Below are positions 1-10,425 of a stretch of DNA of 64,000 bases, piece by piece; position 1 is the stretch's first letter; every line of letters starts with the position of its first letter. The stretch covers positions 558,001 through 622,000 of the forward strand of contig JADJGB010000001.1 of assembly GCA_016708305.1 (NCBI GenBank), written 5' to 3'. Made by a program: the position numbers and the translations under genes. This DNA comes from Sphingobacteriales bacterium (GTDB lineage: Bacteria > Bacteroidota > Bacteroidia > Chitinophagales > Chitinophagaceae). A model generated the notes under the pieces. The model was not told the origin of the DNA, did no database searches, and was given only the letters and a program-made list of their open reading frames with translations.

Positions 1-2633
1 AATTGTTTTGAGATGCATCTGTAGAAAGGAAGCAGCACCCATGTTCAAAGGTTCTTCCTGTACCCAGTACCATATTGCTCCTTTATATTTTTGATAAAGC
101 GCATCTAATTGCTTGAAAGGTAACGGGTAAATTTGCTCCATACGTATTAATGCTACATCATTGCGAACATTCTTTTCTTTTCTTTCTTTCAGGTCGAAAT
201 AAATTTTTCCACTGCAAAAAAGTACTTTCTTTATTTCCTTTTCATCTGTAACCGAATCATCATCAATCACTTCGGAAAACCCTCCCTTAAGAAATTCTTC
301 TTTTAGAGAATGGCTGCCTGTTTGTCCCAGATTGGTTTTTGGAGCAAAATTGATTAATGGTTTTCTAAAAGGCCACGCCACCGGCGGCGAAGCGCATGAA
401 AATAATTGGCGGCTGTAGTAATATTGGTTATTACCATGTTTAATTCGGCGCAGGCCTGTAAATATCTTTCCATTCTGGCGCTGCTGTGCTCTGGCCCTTG
501 TCCTTCGTATCCGTGCGGTAATAACATTACCAGTCCGTTCATCCGGTTCCATTTTTGTTCTGCCCCTGTAATAAACTGGTCTATAATGGTTTGAGCACCA
601 TTGCTAAAATCGCCAAATTGTGCTTCCCATATTGGTATTACATTTGGCGTAGCCAGGCCGATACCATATTCAAAGCCCAGTACAGCGTTTTCGCTCAGTA
701 GCGAATTGAAAATTACAAAAAGTCCTTTTGCGTTGGGCAGTTGACTCAGCCGGTTATATGATTCATTTGTTTCTTCATCTCTCAAAATGGCATGACGAGA
801 ACTGAAGGTGCCTCGACCCACATCCTGACCACTCATTCTCACATTAACACCATCTGTAACCAAAGTTCCGAAAGCTAATAATTCGGCGGTTGCCCAGTCA
901 ATTTTTTGTTCGGTTTCAAGTAATTTTACTTTATCATGCAATAATTTTTCTACTTTTCTAAGAGGTTTAAAACCGTCCGGTATTTTCATAATAGCATTAA
1001 ACACGCCGGTAAGCTCTTCCTTACTAACAGCAGTATCAGGGCTTTTATCAAAGTCTTCTGGTCTGGCTCTTCTTAGGCTTTTCCATAACAGTTCGGGGCT
1101 TTGGTATTTGTAGGGTAAGGGGTGCTGTTTCACTTCGTCAAGTCTGTCTTGCATATCGGCCCAGAATTTTTTCTCCATATCCTTAGCCAATTCTTTGGCA
1201 TCATCTTCCCCATTGTCCAATAAATATTTCACATACACTTCGCGGGGATTGGGATGTTTTTCAATGATTTCGTACATAGCGGGTTGGGTAAACTTGGGGT
1301 CATCGCCTTCATTGTGCCCGTGGCGACGATAGCATACCATATCCACAAATACATCTGATTGAAACTCGTCTCTGTATCGGGCGGCAATCTCAGAACACTT
1401 TACTACAGCTTCAGGATCATCACCATTTACATGAAAAACCGGACTTTCTATCATGGCAGCCAGCGAAGTACAATAATTCGCGCTTCGCGCATCCGAAAAG
1501 TCGGTAGTAAATCCAATTTGATTATTAATTACAAAATGAATGGTGCCACCCACTTCATAACCCTTGAGCTTGGACATTTGTAATAATTCATACACTAATC
1601 CTTGTCCTGCCACCGATGCATCTCCATGAATCAAAATTGGCAATACGCTTCGGTAATTTCTGTTATGAAGTATATTGGCGCTGCTTCGTGCAAAACCAAG
1701 AACCACCGGGTCAACAGCTTCGAGGTGCGAAGGGTTTGGCATCAGTTTCAGATGAATACTTTCTCCTTTCTCAGTTATTACTTCACTGCCATAGCCCAAA
1801 TGGTATTTTACATCGCCGCTACCCATTGTTTGGTTTATTTCTCCCGTTCCTTCAAACTCACTGAAAATCTGCTCATAAGTTTTGCCCAAAATATTAGCCA
1901 GTACATTTAGCCTTCCGCGATGAGCCATGCCAATTACTACCTCTTTTACATCCAGATCGCAGGAAATATTGATGATGGCATCCAGCGCGGCAATGGTTGT
2001 TTCGCCGCCTTCCAGTCCAAACCTTTTCTGACCTACATATTTTGTGTGCAAAAATTTTTCAAAAATGACACCCTGGTTAAGTTTTTCCAGAATTCTCCTT
2101 TGTTGGTTAAGAGGTACTGGCTTGACGAATTCTTTCTCGATTTCATTTATCAGCCAGTTTAGCTTTTTGTCGTCATTAATATAGGTAAATTCAAAACCAA
2201 TATTGCCTGCGTAGTGTTTTTGCAAATATTGGAGAATATTTTGGAGCGTGGTGGCACCCAAACCGATTAGATTGCCGGCCTGAAAGGTTTCTATTAAATC
2301 ACTTTCAGCCAGACCAAAATGCTCCAGATCGAGATGGGCATGACGGTCTTTACGCGGTTTTATCGGATTGGTGGTAGAAATTAGATGGCCTTTTTTACGG
2401 TAATCGCGTATTAACCTATAAACTGCTATTTCCTTTTCCCAATTGGTTTCGGGGAGCTTTGTTACAGGTTCTCCATTGATTTTTTGTGAAAAACCGCTGT
2501 CAACGGCAAAATCAAACCCTTCAAAAAATTTTTTGAGTTCTGGGTCCACACTTTCGGGGTTCTGCACAAAATCTTTGTAAAGATTTTCTACATATTCAGG
2601 AGAAGAGCTCGTGATATATGAAAAATTTTTCAT
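1..2633 (-). CDS. sucA: 2-oxoglutarate dehydrogenase E1 component (3' end off the window, one frameshift)
   Basis: Thiamine-diphosphate-dependent E1 subunit of the 2-oxoglutarate dehydrogenase complex, which decarboxylates 2-oxoglutarate in the TCA cycle. The N-terminus has the short E2-binding peptide of this family (SPEYVENLYKDF), followed by the ThDP core with GMAHRGRLNVLANIL near residue 238 and the transketolase-like pyrimidine domain. The frame from 2633 stops at 354 after 759 residues. The C-terminal part (NFAPKTNL..., then a stretch with RMEQIYPLPFKQ) continues in another frame from about 360 to base 1. One missing base in the GC-rich run near 365-375 explains the break. The last residues lie outside the window. 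Identity is very secure; whether the frameshift is biological is doubtful. Confidence 0.93.
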
Positions 2634-2817
2634 TGAAAATGAATAAATTATAAATTAAACAAATAAATAATTGAATTTTCCCTGATTATAGATTAATATT
2701 ATGCCAAGATACAACCTTTTTGTTAATAAAACAGCCAAATCCATTATTGAAAAAGATCAAAATAAAACAGTTTATGATATTTCAAGCGTAAAATTTTTCT
2801 TTTTATATTAAAAACCT

Positions 2818-2825
2818 TACCTTTG
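2818..2825 (+). promoter_or_regulatory. Bacteroidota -7 box upstream of rpsT
   Basis: TACCTTTG matches the Bacteroidota consensus TAnnTTTG and lies 20 bp before the rpsT ATG, leaving a very short leader. No clear TTG -33 element is visible at the usual distance, so only the -7 box supports this call. Confidence 0.55.
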
Positions 2826-2845
2826 CCGTCCAAAAATTATAATAG

Positions 2846-3106
2846 ATGGCCAATCATAAAGCAACAAAAAAAGATACAAGGCAGGTTGCCAAACGTAGAG
2901 AAAGAAATAGGTATTATGGAAAAACCACCCGTAATGCTATCAGGGATATTACTTCTACAGATGCAAAAGATGCGTCTGAAAAGCTTCCTTCCGTGGAAAG
3001 CATGATTGATAAACTTGCGAAAAGAGGGGTAATACATCGTAATAAAGCTGCCAACCTGAAAAGCAAACTGGCTAAAAAGATCAATACTGCCAAAGCTGCA
3101 AAATAG
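2846..3106 (+). CDS. rpsT: 30S ribosomal protein S20
   Basis: Small basic 86-residue protein that binds 16S rRNA in the 30S body. It has the typical start MANHKATKKD and the lysine/arginine-rich helical repeats of S20 (ARRxRNRYYGK-like, then SKLAKKI near the end), and family-typical length. The gene stands alone, with a -7 box 20 bp upstream and an intrinsic terminator about 25 bp after the stop. The reading frame is intact. An overlapping frame starting at 2823 is only a shadow. Confidence 0.96.
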   Translation: MANHKATKKDTRQVAKRRERNRYYGKTTRNAIRDITSTDAKDASEKLPSVESMIDKLAKRGVIHRNKAANLKSKLAKKINTAKAAK

Positions 3107-3131
3107 AGATTGGCTTCAATATATTTAATTA

Positions 3132-3160
3132 AAAAAAGAAGACTTTGGTCTTCTTTTTTA
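3132..3160 (+). terminator. Intrinsic terminator after rpsT
   Basis: Perfect inverted repeat AAAAAAGAAGAC / GTCTTCTTTTTT around a TTTG loop, ending in a T-run. Because A-runs flank the other side as well, it can terminate both rpsT and the converging surA-like gene. Confidence 0.85.
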
Positions 3161-3191
3161 GTTTGTTTAATATTGATGAACGCTTCTAACG

Positions 3192-4583
3192 TTAAAACCC
3201 TCTGCTTTCTGTAGTTTGGTACTTGTGTAAGCCAGGACAGTTTTCGGCGGCTTCCTTATCCACAATTATGTAATAATTAGGGATTCTCTTTTCCAACCAT
3301 TTATCTAATTCCTGATTTTTCTTAATCATCATTGCCTGGTCTGCTATTTTGCTGTAGTCGTCTTTCAAATTAAGCCTGTGTGCCTCGGTCCTTGATTTCA
3401 GATAAACTAATCTAGCCCCTTTTTTCCCTTGCTCATTTGTAAAATTAACCGGTTTTGAAATATCGCCTATCTTCATGTCTTTAATGGTGTTCAGCATTTC
3501 TTTGTCAAGATGATCAATTGAAATAAAAGTAGAGCCATCCTGATTTAAAATAAAAGGCCCGTAATTCTTTAAATTATCATCATCGCTGTATTTGTAAGCA
3601 GCATCCTTGAAGGAGATTTTGTTCTCAGTTATTTCTTTTCTTACAGAGTCTAATTTTGCTCTGGCAACGCTAAGTTCGGTTTCTGTAACCGGAGGAATAC
3701 GCAGTATCATTCTAATTTTTGCATCATCTCCACGCCGGTCATCCTGTTTAATCAGAAAATACCCGAATTTATTGGATTTCACCGGCATAGAAATCTCTCC
3801 TGGTTTTAGCCTGAATGAGGTGGAAAGAAAGACAGGGTCCCATGTGCTTTTATCAGAACGGTTGATTTCATAATTTCCCCCTCTTTCCTTACTTCCAGGG
3901 TCTTCGGAAACTCTTTTAGCCAGGTTTTCGAAAGTAGTTGCTCCTGATTCAATTTGTTTTTTATAGTTAAGCATCTCATTGTAGATGTATTCCTCTACCT
4001 CTTTTGCTGCTTTGGGGTAAATATTAATTTGTCCAACTTCAATTTGTGATTCGATAAATGGTAAGCTGTCAGTTGGAATTTTTTCAAAAAAAGTTTTAAC
4101 CTCTGAAGGCGTAATATGCACATTTTCAACAACCTTTCTCTGCATTGCCTGAGCCAGCAGTTGCTCCCTGATTAATTGCCTGGAGTCATCTTTTAGCTGA
4201 TAAACCGTTTTACCGGCCACTTCTTCGAGCGCCTGAACACTACCAAACTGGTTAATCCAGTTTCTGGTTCTTAAATCCAGTTGTGCCTCCACGTCTTCAT
4301 CGGAAACGGGCAATGAATCCTTTTCTGCCTGAAGCGCCAATATTTTAGAAAGCATTGATTGCTCCATAATCGTACAGGCTGCATTTTCGGGCAATTGATC
4401 ACCTCTGCGCAATGCGTCCGAAATCTCGTTTTGGATATCTGATTGTAAAATAATTCTATCTCCAACAACACCTAAAATCTTGTCAATCACTACTTTATGT
4501 GCCTGCCCCTGCTTTGATTGGGAAGAAGCTGCCACAGTAAGTAGCATTAATACCATCGTAAATAAATTTCTGAAACTAACCAT
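3192..4583 (-). CDS. SurA-like periplasmic peptidyl-prolyl isomerase/chaperone
   Basis: Periplasmic foldase of the SurA/PpiC class, expected to help fold outer-membrane proteins. The start at 4583 (MVSFRNLF...) is preferred to the longer frame from 4634 because a hydrophobic signal peptide follows directly (LFTMVLMLLTVAASS). A SurA_N-like helical domain (GDRIILQSDIQNEI...) is followed by a first parvulin domain containing FENLAKRVSEDPGSKERGG and GYFLIKQDDRRG, and a more divergent second one (FKDAAYKYSDDDN). The gene is intact, downstream of infB with about 130 bp between them, and converges on rpsT. The exact SurA orthology is an inference from domain order. Confidence 0.85.
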   Translation of the reverse strand: MVSFRNLFTMVLMLLTVAASSQSKQGQAHKVVIDKILGVVGDRIILQSDIQNEISDALRRGDQLPENAACTIMEQSMLSKILALQAEKDSLPVSDEDVEAQLDLRTRNWINQFGSVQALEEVAGKTVYQLKDDSRQLIREQLLAQAMQRKVVENVHITPSEVKTFFEKIPTDSLPFIESQIEVGQINIYPKAAKEVEEYIYNEMLNYKKQIESGATTFENLAKRVSEDPGSKERGGNYEINRSDKSTWDPVFLSTSFRLKPGEISMPVKSNKFGYFLIKQDDRRGDDAKIRMILRIPPVTETELSVARAKLDSVRKEITENKISFKDAAYKYSDDDNLKNYGPFILNQDGSTFISIDHLDKEMLNTIKDMKIGDISKPVNFTNEQGKKGARLVYLKSRTEAHRLNLKDDYSKIADQAMMIKKNQELDKWLEKRIPNYYIIVDKEAAENCPGLHKYQTTESRGF

Positions 4584-4713
4584 AAATTCAAAAATAATCA
4601 CGTGTTTATTATAAAGGGTTGAAAAATATTTCATTTAACAAAACAATAACCCAATTAACAAATTGACAATTAACAATGGCAAAGAATAATTTGCATTTGT
4701 CAATTATCCAATT

Positions 4714-7615
4714 CTATAATGTTCTTTTTATTTCTTCCAGTTCGTAAGCCTCTACCACATCGCCTGCTTTTATGTCATTGTAGTTTTTAATGGTTAAACC
4801 ACATTCCATTCCGTTCAGTACTTCTTTGGCATCATCTTTAAATCTTTTAAGAGAACCCAGTTCGGCCACTGCGCCTTCTCCTGTAGGATAGATTACGATT
4901 CCATCTCGGATAAGCCTGATTTTGGAGTCTCTTCTTATTTTGCCATCCAAAACAAAACATCCGGCCACAGTGGCTTTATCAAATTTGAATACTTCTCTGA
5001 TTACTACGTTGGCTATGATTTTTTCCTGCACACTTGGTTCCATCATACCTTCCATAGCGCTCTTAATTTCTTCAATTGCTGTGTAAATGATAGAGTACAT
5101 CTTAATTTCAATACCGGCATTTTCGGCAAGTTTTGAAGCCTGCATTGATGGCCTTACATTAAATGCAATCACAATAGCGTCTGAAGCCTCCGCCAAAACG
5201 ATATCGCTTTCGTTTATTTGACCCACTCCTTTATGAATAACATTTACCAGAATTTCGTTGGTTGAAAGTTTTTGTAGTGAGTCGCTCAATGCCTCTACAG
5301 AACCGTCCACATCTCCTTTGATGATTACATTGAGTTCTTTAAAGCTGCCCAAAGCCAGACGGCGTCCGATTTCATCGAGGGTAATATGTTTTTGGTTCTG
5401 ATGCCTTGCTCTCTCAATATTTGTGCTCTTCGGTTGGCAATTTCTTTAGCTTCAGCCTCATCGGTATATACTTTGAAGGTTTCACCGGCCTGGGGTGCGC
5501 CATTTAAGCCCAGTATTACTACGGGGTCGGATGGGCCTGCTTTTTCAAGCTTCTTATTTCTTTCGTTGAACATTGCTTTTACCCTGCCAAAATGCTGGCC
5601 GCTTACTATCAGGTCGCCCATTCTTAGTGTGCCACTTTCTACGAGCATAGTGGCCACATAACCCCGGCCTTTATCCAGTGTAGCTTCTATTATTGTTCCT
5701 GATGCTTCTTTATATGGATTGGCTTTTAGCTCAAGCAGTTCTGCCTCCAGCAGTATTTTTTCCAGCAATTTATCTATATTCAGACCTTGTTTGGCAGAAA
5801 GTTCCTGGCTTTGGTATTTTCCTCCCCATTCTTCTGCCAAAATATTCATTTGGGATAATTGCTCATATATCTTTTGCGGATTGGCGCCGTCTTTATCAAT
5901 TTTGTTTACGGCAAAAATCATCGGTACACCTGCTGCCTGCGCATGGCTGATGGCCTCACGTGTCTGAGGCATCACCGCATCATCGTCTGCTACTACTATT
6001 ACAGCTATATCAGTAACCTTGGCACCACGAGCGCGCATCGCCGTAAAGGCTTCGTGGCCAGGCGTATCAAGGAAGGTGATTTTTTTGCCATCGCCAACAT
6101 CTACTTTATAGGCGCCAATATGCTGGGTGATTCCGCCTGCTTCACCGGCTACCACATTGGCATTCCTGATGTGGTCAAGAAGTGAAGTTTTTCCATGGTC
6201 AACGTGCCCCATGATGGTAACAATCGGGCTTCTGGGCACCAATTTGCTTTCATCTTCTTCGGTGTCATCATCTTCTTCCATTTCCATTTGTTGCTCCATG
6301 CCGATAAATTCAACATCGAAGCCAAATTCGTTGGCTACCAGTTCAATCACTTCTGCATCCAATCGTTGGTTAATGGACACCATGATGCCAAGCCCCATAC
6401 ATTTACTGATCACTTCGGCAAAACTTACATCCATAAGGCTTGCCAGCTCACTCACACTTATAAACTCGGTTACCTGCAGTTTGTTATCAATTGCTTCTTC
6501 GTTCATTGCTTCTTCTGAATCATGCCTTTTTTCGCGGCGGGCTTTGGCTCTCATGCTTTTTTGTTTGTGGCCGCCACCGGATAGTTTGGCTTGGGTTTCT
6601 CTAATTTTTTCCTGTATTTCTTTTTCGTCAATTTGTTTTTGTTCACGGTGAGGTCTGTGTCTGTCTCTGGCTCCTCCTCCTCTTTGACCTCCCCTGCCAT
6701 GTTGGTTTGGTTTAGCTTGTCCACTCCCTCTTGGTTTGTCTGATGTTCTGCGGTTATCGTTTTCTACTTTTACTTCTTTTTTCTCGATGGGAATACGTTT
6801 ACGTTTACGTTTTTCTTCACGTTTTGGCCTAGTTTCATTATCCACAGGGAGGTTTATTTTACCCAAAATTTTGGGACCTTCAATTTTTTCGGCCTGTATT
6901 TTTGTAATTTCAGGCGCATCTTCCTGCACCGGAGACAGCGGTATTTCTACCTCTTTAGGTTTCTGTGCGGCCGGAATGTCTGCAACTGTAGGCGTTTCGT
7001 CAGCTTTTTTCGTAACTGTAGCTTTTTTAGCCGATTCTATTTCAGCCTTTTTAGGTCTGGTAGAAGAGTCGATAGCCGAAAGGTCAATTTTGTTTAAAAC
7101 CTTAGGCCCTTCAATTTCGGGGGCATCAATTTTTAATTCAATTTTTCTTCAATTTTTTCTTTAACAGGTGTCATCTCTTCCTGTGGAGCGGTCTCCTTTA
7201 ATTCTACTGTTTCTTCAGGAGTTTCGCCAGGCAATTCTATTTTCCCAACAATTTTTGGCCCTTCAATTTTTTCGGTTTCAATAGCAATTACTTCCTGAGC
7301 AGGCTCGGGAGGAACCAATTTTTCTTCCTCTTTTTCTTTTTTAGGTGCAACAATAACAGGCTCCTCTTCTTTCTTCTTTTTGGATTCACCTCCAACTCCT
7401 TTGGGAAGGTCAACCTGATCACTTTTAATTTTTGCCACTTTATCGCTATGAAACTGTTGTTGCAGGGCGACATACATGTCTTCGCTAAGTTTTGAGGAAG
7501 GCTTTAGTTCGTCACGTGAAAATCCCTTACTTACTAAAAAGTCAGTAAGTGTATCCTGACCAATATTATACTCTTTGGCCGCCTGTAATAATCTCGGAAG
7601 TTTTATTTCTGCCAT
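4714..7615 (-). CDS. infB: Translation initiation factor IF-2 (two frameshifts)
   Basis: GTPase that places initiator tRNA on the 30S subunit. The N-terminal IF2_N domain (LPRLLQAAKEYNIGQDTLTDFL) is followed by a long charged linker with repeats of the type EKIEGPKIxGKI, then the G domain with GHVDHGKTSLLD, DTPGHEAF and NKID, and domains II-IV. Three frame segments are needed: 7615 to about 7137, then about 7140 to 5395, then about 5395 to 4714. The second break falls in an AAAAA run where one A restores KHITLDEIGRRLA; the first is also next to A-rich sequence. This is an essential gene, so assembly indels are the likely cause. It lies 85 bp downstream of nusA in the conserved rimP-nusA-infB order. 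Confidence 0.94.
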
Positions 7616-7700
7616 AAATATTTTAATCTCACACTTTTATTTTTACCCTTCAACACATTTTTTTCAGTTTCTGTCCACCTTTGCATATCAATCGACCAAC

Positions 7701-8948
7701 CTATTCTTTTTCGAGTTCTTCCTGCAAAATTCTTCTTATCTCTTCTACGGTTTCTTTTTCAAGATCGGCTCTTTTTTCGAGTTCTGCAGCCGAAATGCGT
7801 AATACGCTGCGGGCTGTGTCGCAGCCAACATTCTTTAATGCATCAATTACCCATTCATCAATTTCATCTGCAAATTCTTCCAGATCCACATCAAATTCTT
7901 GGTCTTCTTCTTCGTTGTCACGATATACATCCAACTCATACCCTGTGAGTTCTGATGCCAGCTTGATATTGACGCCTCTTTTACCTATTGCCAAGGATAC
8001 CTGGTCGGGCTTGAGAAAAATATTTGCATGTTTTTTTTCGTGGTCAACCGCCATACTGCTGATTTTGGCAGGCGTAAGCGAGCGTTGAATCAACAATTGC
8101 ATATTAGTAGTCCAATTGATAATATCGATGTTTTCATTTTTCAATTCTCTTACGATACCATGAATACGACTGCCTTTCATTCCCACACATGCACCTACGG
8201 GGTCAATGCGGTCGTCATAAGATTCTACTGCCACTTTGGCCCTTTCGCCCGGCTCTCTTACTATTTTTTTAATGATAATCAGGCCGTCAAAAATTTCAGG
8301 AACTTCTATTTCAAGCAGTTTTGCCAAAAAGGCTTCAGAAGTTCTTGACAAAATAATAACCGGATTATTGTTTTTTAAATCTACTCTGGTAACAACGGCA
8401 CGTATATTTTCGCCTTTTTTGAAATAATCCTGCGGTATTTGCTCGCTTTTGGGCAATATCAACTCATTTCCTTCCTCATCTAAGAGTAAGACTTCTTTTT
8501 TCCACACCTGATATACTTCAGCGCTGATGATTTCGCCAACTCTGTCGTCATATTTTTTGGCAAGAATATTTTTTTTCAAATCGCTGATGCGGCTGGCAAG
8601 GGTTTGCTTTGCTGCCAAAATAGCCCTCCGACCAAAATCAATCAGGTCAATTTCTTCAAAAAGCTCTTCTCCCACCTCGTAGTCTGGCTCCTGTTTGATA
8701 GCTTCGGTATATGGCACCTCGGCAAGTGGGTCTTGCACTTCGCTATCTTCTACAATGATTCTGTGCCTTACGATTTCAAGGTCCCCTTTTTCGGCATTTA
8801 CGATTACGTCAAAATTGTCATCGCTCCCATATTTTTTGCGAAGCAACGTCTTAAATACATCTTCTATCACCTTCATCAGGGTAGGACGGTCAATATTTTC
8901 GGCATCTTTAAAGTCCTGAAATGCTTCTATTAAATTAATACTTGCCAT
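7701..8948 (-). CDS. nusA: Transcription termination/antitermination factor NusA
   Basis: RNA-polymerase-associated factor acting in pausing, termination and antitermination. 415 residues, with an N-terminal domain (FQDFKDAENIDRPTLMKVIEDVFK), an S1 domain around residues 130-200, and two KH domains containing GACVGMKGSRIHGIVREL and LAIGKRGVNIKLASELTG. An acidic C-terminal tail follows, as is usual in Bacteroidota. The frame is intact. It sits between rimP (29 bp) and infB (85 bp). Confidence 0.96.
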   Translation of the reverse strand: MASINLIEAFQDFKDAENIDRPTLMKVIEDVFKTLLRKKYGSDDNFDVIVNAEKGDLEIVRHRIIVEDSEVQDPLAEVPYTEAIKQEPDYEVGEELFEEIDLIDFGRRAILAAKQTLASRISDLKKNILAKKYDDRVGEIISAEVYQVWKKEVLLLDEEGNELILPKSEQIPQDYFKKGENIRAVVTRVDLKNNNPVIILSRTSEAFLAKLLEIEVPEIFDGLIIIKKIVREPGERAKVAVESYDDRIDPVGACVGMKGSRIHGIVRELKNENIDIINWTTNMQLLIQRSLTPAKISSMAVDHEKKHANIFLKPDQVSLAIGKRGVNIKLASELTGYELDVYRDNEEEDQEFDVDLEEFADEIDEWVIDALKNVGCDTARSVLRISAAELEKRADLEKETVEEIRRILQEELEKE

Positions 8949-8977
8949 ACTGAAGTACGATTATTGAAATTATATTT

Positions 8978-9478
8978 TTAAAATTTTATGATAATATGTG
9001 AGGTTTTAACATCAGAAACCGGTATAATATGTTGTTTCATTTCTGTTTTTTTACTTCCTGTCGAGGCGCTTTTTGCATTGCCTTTCTTTTTTATTTCTTC
9101 ATCTAAAATGATTTGATTATCAGAAACGGATACTAATTTCCCCTCGAGTGTGTGTTCGTCCTTGAAGGTAATTTTAACATCACGACCAATATTTTTGACA
9201 TATTGACGGTGAAGTTTCAGAGGTTCGTCCAATCCGGCTGACGATAATTCTAATGAGAAATCGCCATCTGGATATAATGCCTTCTCTTCCAATACTTTAT
9301 ACAGGCTTCTGTTATATTTTACCAAATCATCAATGCCTATTCCGGCATCACCGTCAATATAAACTTTGATATTATTGGTAGGTTTTATTTTCACCTCTAC
9401 CAAAAAATGAGCAGGATTGGCCGATAAAATGTTTTCGGTTTCCTGAGCAACGGTTTGTATTATCGTTTCTTTAGTCAT
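8978..9478 (-). CDS. rimP: Ribosome maturation factor RimP
   Basis: Assists late 30S subunit assembly. I place the start at 9478 (MTKETIIQTVAQETE), because the longer frame to 9529 would start inside a leader hairpin and adds residues foreign to the family. The alpha/beta N-domain ends in GDAGIGIDDLVKYNRSL and LELSSAGLDEPL, followed by the SH3-like C-domain. First gene of the rimP-nusA-infB operon. Confidence 0.92.
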   Translation of the reverse strand: MTKETIIQTVAQETENILSANPAHFLVEVKIKPTNNIKVYIDGDAGIGIDDLVKYNRSLYKVLEEKALYPDGDFSLELSSAGLDEPLKLHRQYVKNIGRDVKITFKDEHTLEGKLVSVSDNQIILDEEIKKKGNAKSASTGSKKTEMKQHIIPVSDVKTSHIIIKF

Positions 9479-9490
9479 ATATAAAGAAGA

Positions 9491-9534
9491 AGGGAACGCC
9501 ACCGTTCCCTCACTCAAAATCTGATGCAAAATTA
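9491..9534 (-). promoter_or_regulatory. rimP-nusA-infB leader: -7 box and perfect hairpin
   Basis: Read on the minus strand, TAATTTTG at 9534-9527 fits the Bacteroidota -7 consensus. Downstream, in what would be the 5' leader, is a perfect 8-bp stem AGGGAACG/CGTTCCCT with a four-base loop at 9510-9491, followed by TTCTTCTTT and, 12 bases later, the rimP start. The position and T-rich tail suggest an attenuator-like element, but only the hairpin itself is directly visible. Confidence 0.5.
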
Positions 9535-9870
9535 GGGGAAAAAATTGAGAATTTATTTTTTTTGTTGAAAATTACTTTTTTATAAAACAGGGTACAAGCA
9601 AAATGTTGGGGGAGCTTACAATTGTGCTAAAGTTTTTATATCTTTTCATAAATAATTCTGACTAAAACTTTTCACTGCTGATCATAAATACATAATCAAT
9701 CTATTGTAATTTCCAAATCATCATTAGTCAGCACAAATTTAACTATTTTTTTTTGGATTCATTTTCACTTTACCAAGCTTTCTTTTTCATCAACAAGTAG
9801 ATATTCAAATGCACCAATTTGCGAATATTTTTGTACATTTTGCATGATAAAAGAATGTGCGATGGCTTTT
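9530..9870. other. Gene-poor stretch with a weak coding remnant
   Basis: Between rimP and the truncated ORF at 9871. On the minus strand, from about 9845 down to 9700, a discontinuous translation can be read (MQNVQKYSQIGAFEYLLVD, then a frame break, then IVKFVLTNDDLEITID). This looks like the worn C-terminus of a gene, possibly linked to the truncated ORF just upstream of it. No family is recognised, and the rest of the stretch shows nothing. Confidence 0.3.
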
Positions 9871-10425
9871 TTATTCTTCTGTTTGGTTGATTATCCAATT
9901 TATCCAACCGATAATTGTTGATGCACGCCTGAAATAGGTTGTGTCTGTATTTACATTGTGTAGTTTAGACCGTTTCATAATTTCAACAATAATTCCCTTT
10001 TCTGACATCTCTCCATTGTCAAGATAAAGTTTCAATGTTTCTTTAAATGCTTTATGTGAAACAATTTGTTTTACAAATTCTTTTTGTCTATCGATAAGGC
10101 TCAAGTTAAAAACCTGTTTCCCTTTTGTTGTCAAGAAACAGCCTGTTTGCCTCGTTAATGGATCTCGCCCTATTTCAATTAATCCTAAATATTTACCAGC
10201 ATTAGAATAGTAATCTGTTTGTCTTCCGTCAAAGTCATAGTTTTGAGTAATTTCCTCTTTTGTGGTAAATTCTTTTTGCTTCAAAAGCTCACAAAGGTTA
10301 ATTACTCTTTCAAAACTATCAGCTTGCGGAAAAGGAATTTCAGGTTCTTTGACAGCTTTGGTTGTATCAATAATTTCAGATAATGCTTCAAGGTTAAAAC
10401 GTATCCCTTCGTCCAACCCCGTCAT
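9871..10425 (-). CDS. Truncated ORF, possible C-terminal part of a restriction-type protein
   Basis: 184 residues. The first eight (MTGLDEGI) are encoded by the end of the IS66 element; native coding starts about FNLEALSEI. It contains a winged-helix-like stretch (ELLKQKEFTTKEEITQNYDF, YYSNAGKYLGLIEIGRD) and ends with TYFRRASTIIGWINWI, a tail I associate with C-terminal domains in restriction-type proteins, though I cannot name the family with certainty. A Dam methylase fragment on the same strand at 14.3 kb would fit a dismantled restriction-modification cluster. The start codon ATG overlaps the tnpC stop as ATGA, so the fragment could be translated by coupling to the transposase. Confidence 0.5.
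   Translation of the reverse strand: MTGLDEGIRFNLEALSEIIDTTKAVKEPEIPFPQADSFERVINLCELLKQKEFTTKEEITQNYDFDGRQTDYYSNAGKYLGLIEIGRDPLTRQTGCFLTTKGKQVFNLSLIDRQKEFVKQIVSHKAFKETLKLYLDNGEMSEKGIIVEIMKRSKLHNVNTDTTYFRRASTIIGWINWIINQTEE
10401..10422 (+). repeat. IS66 terminal inverted repeat, tnpC side
   Basis: 22 bp, a perfect reverse complement of 12721-12742. The tnpC stop codon overlaps its inner edge. Confidence 0.93.
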
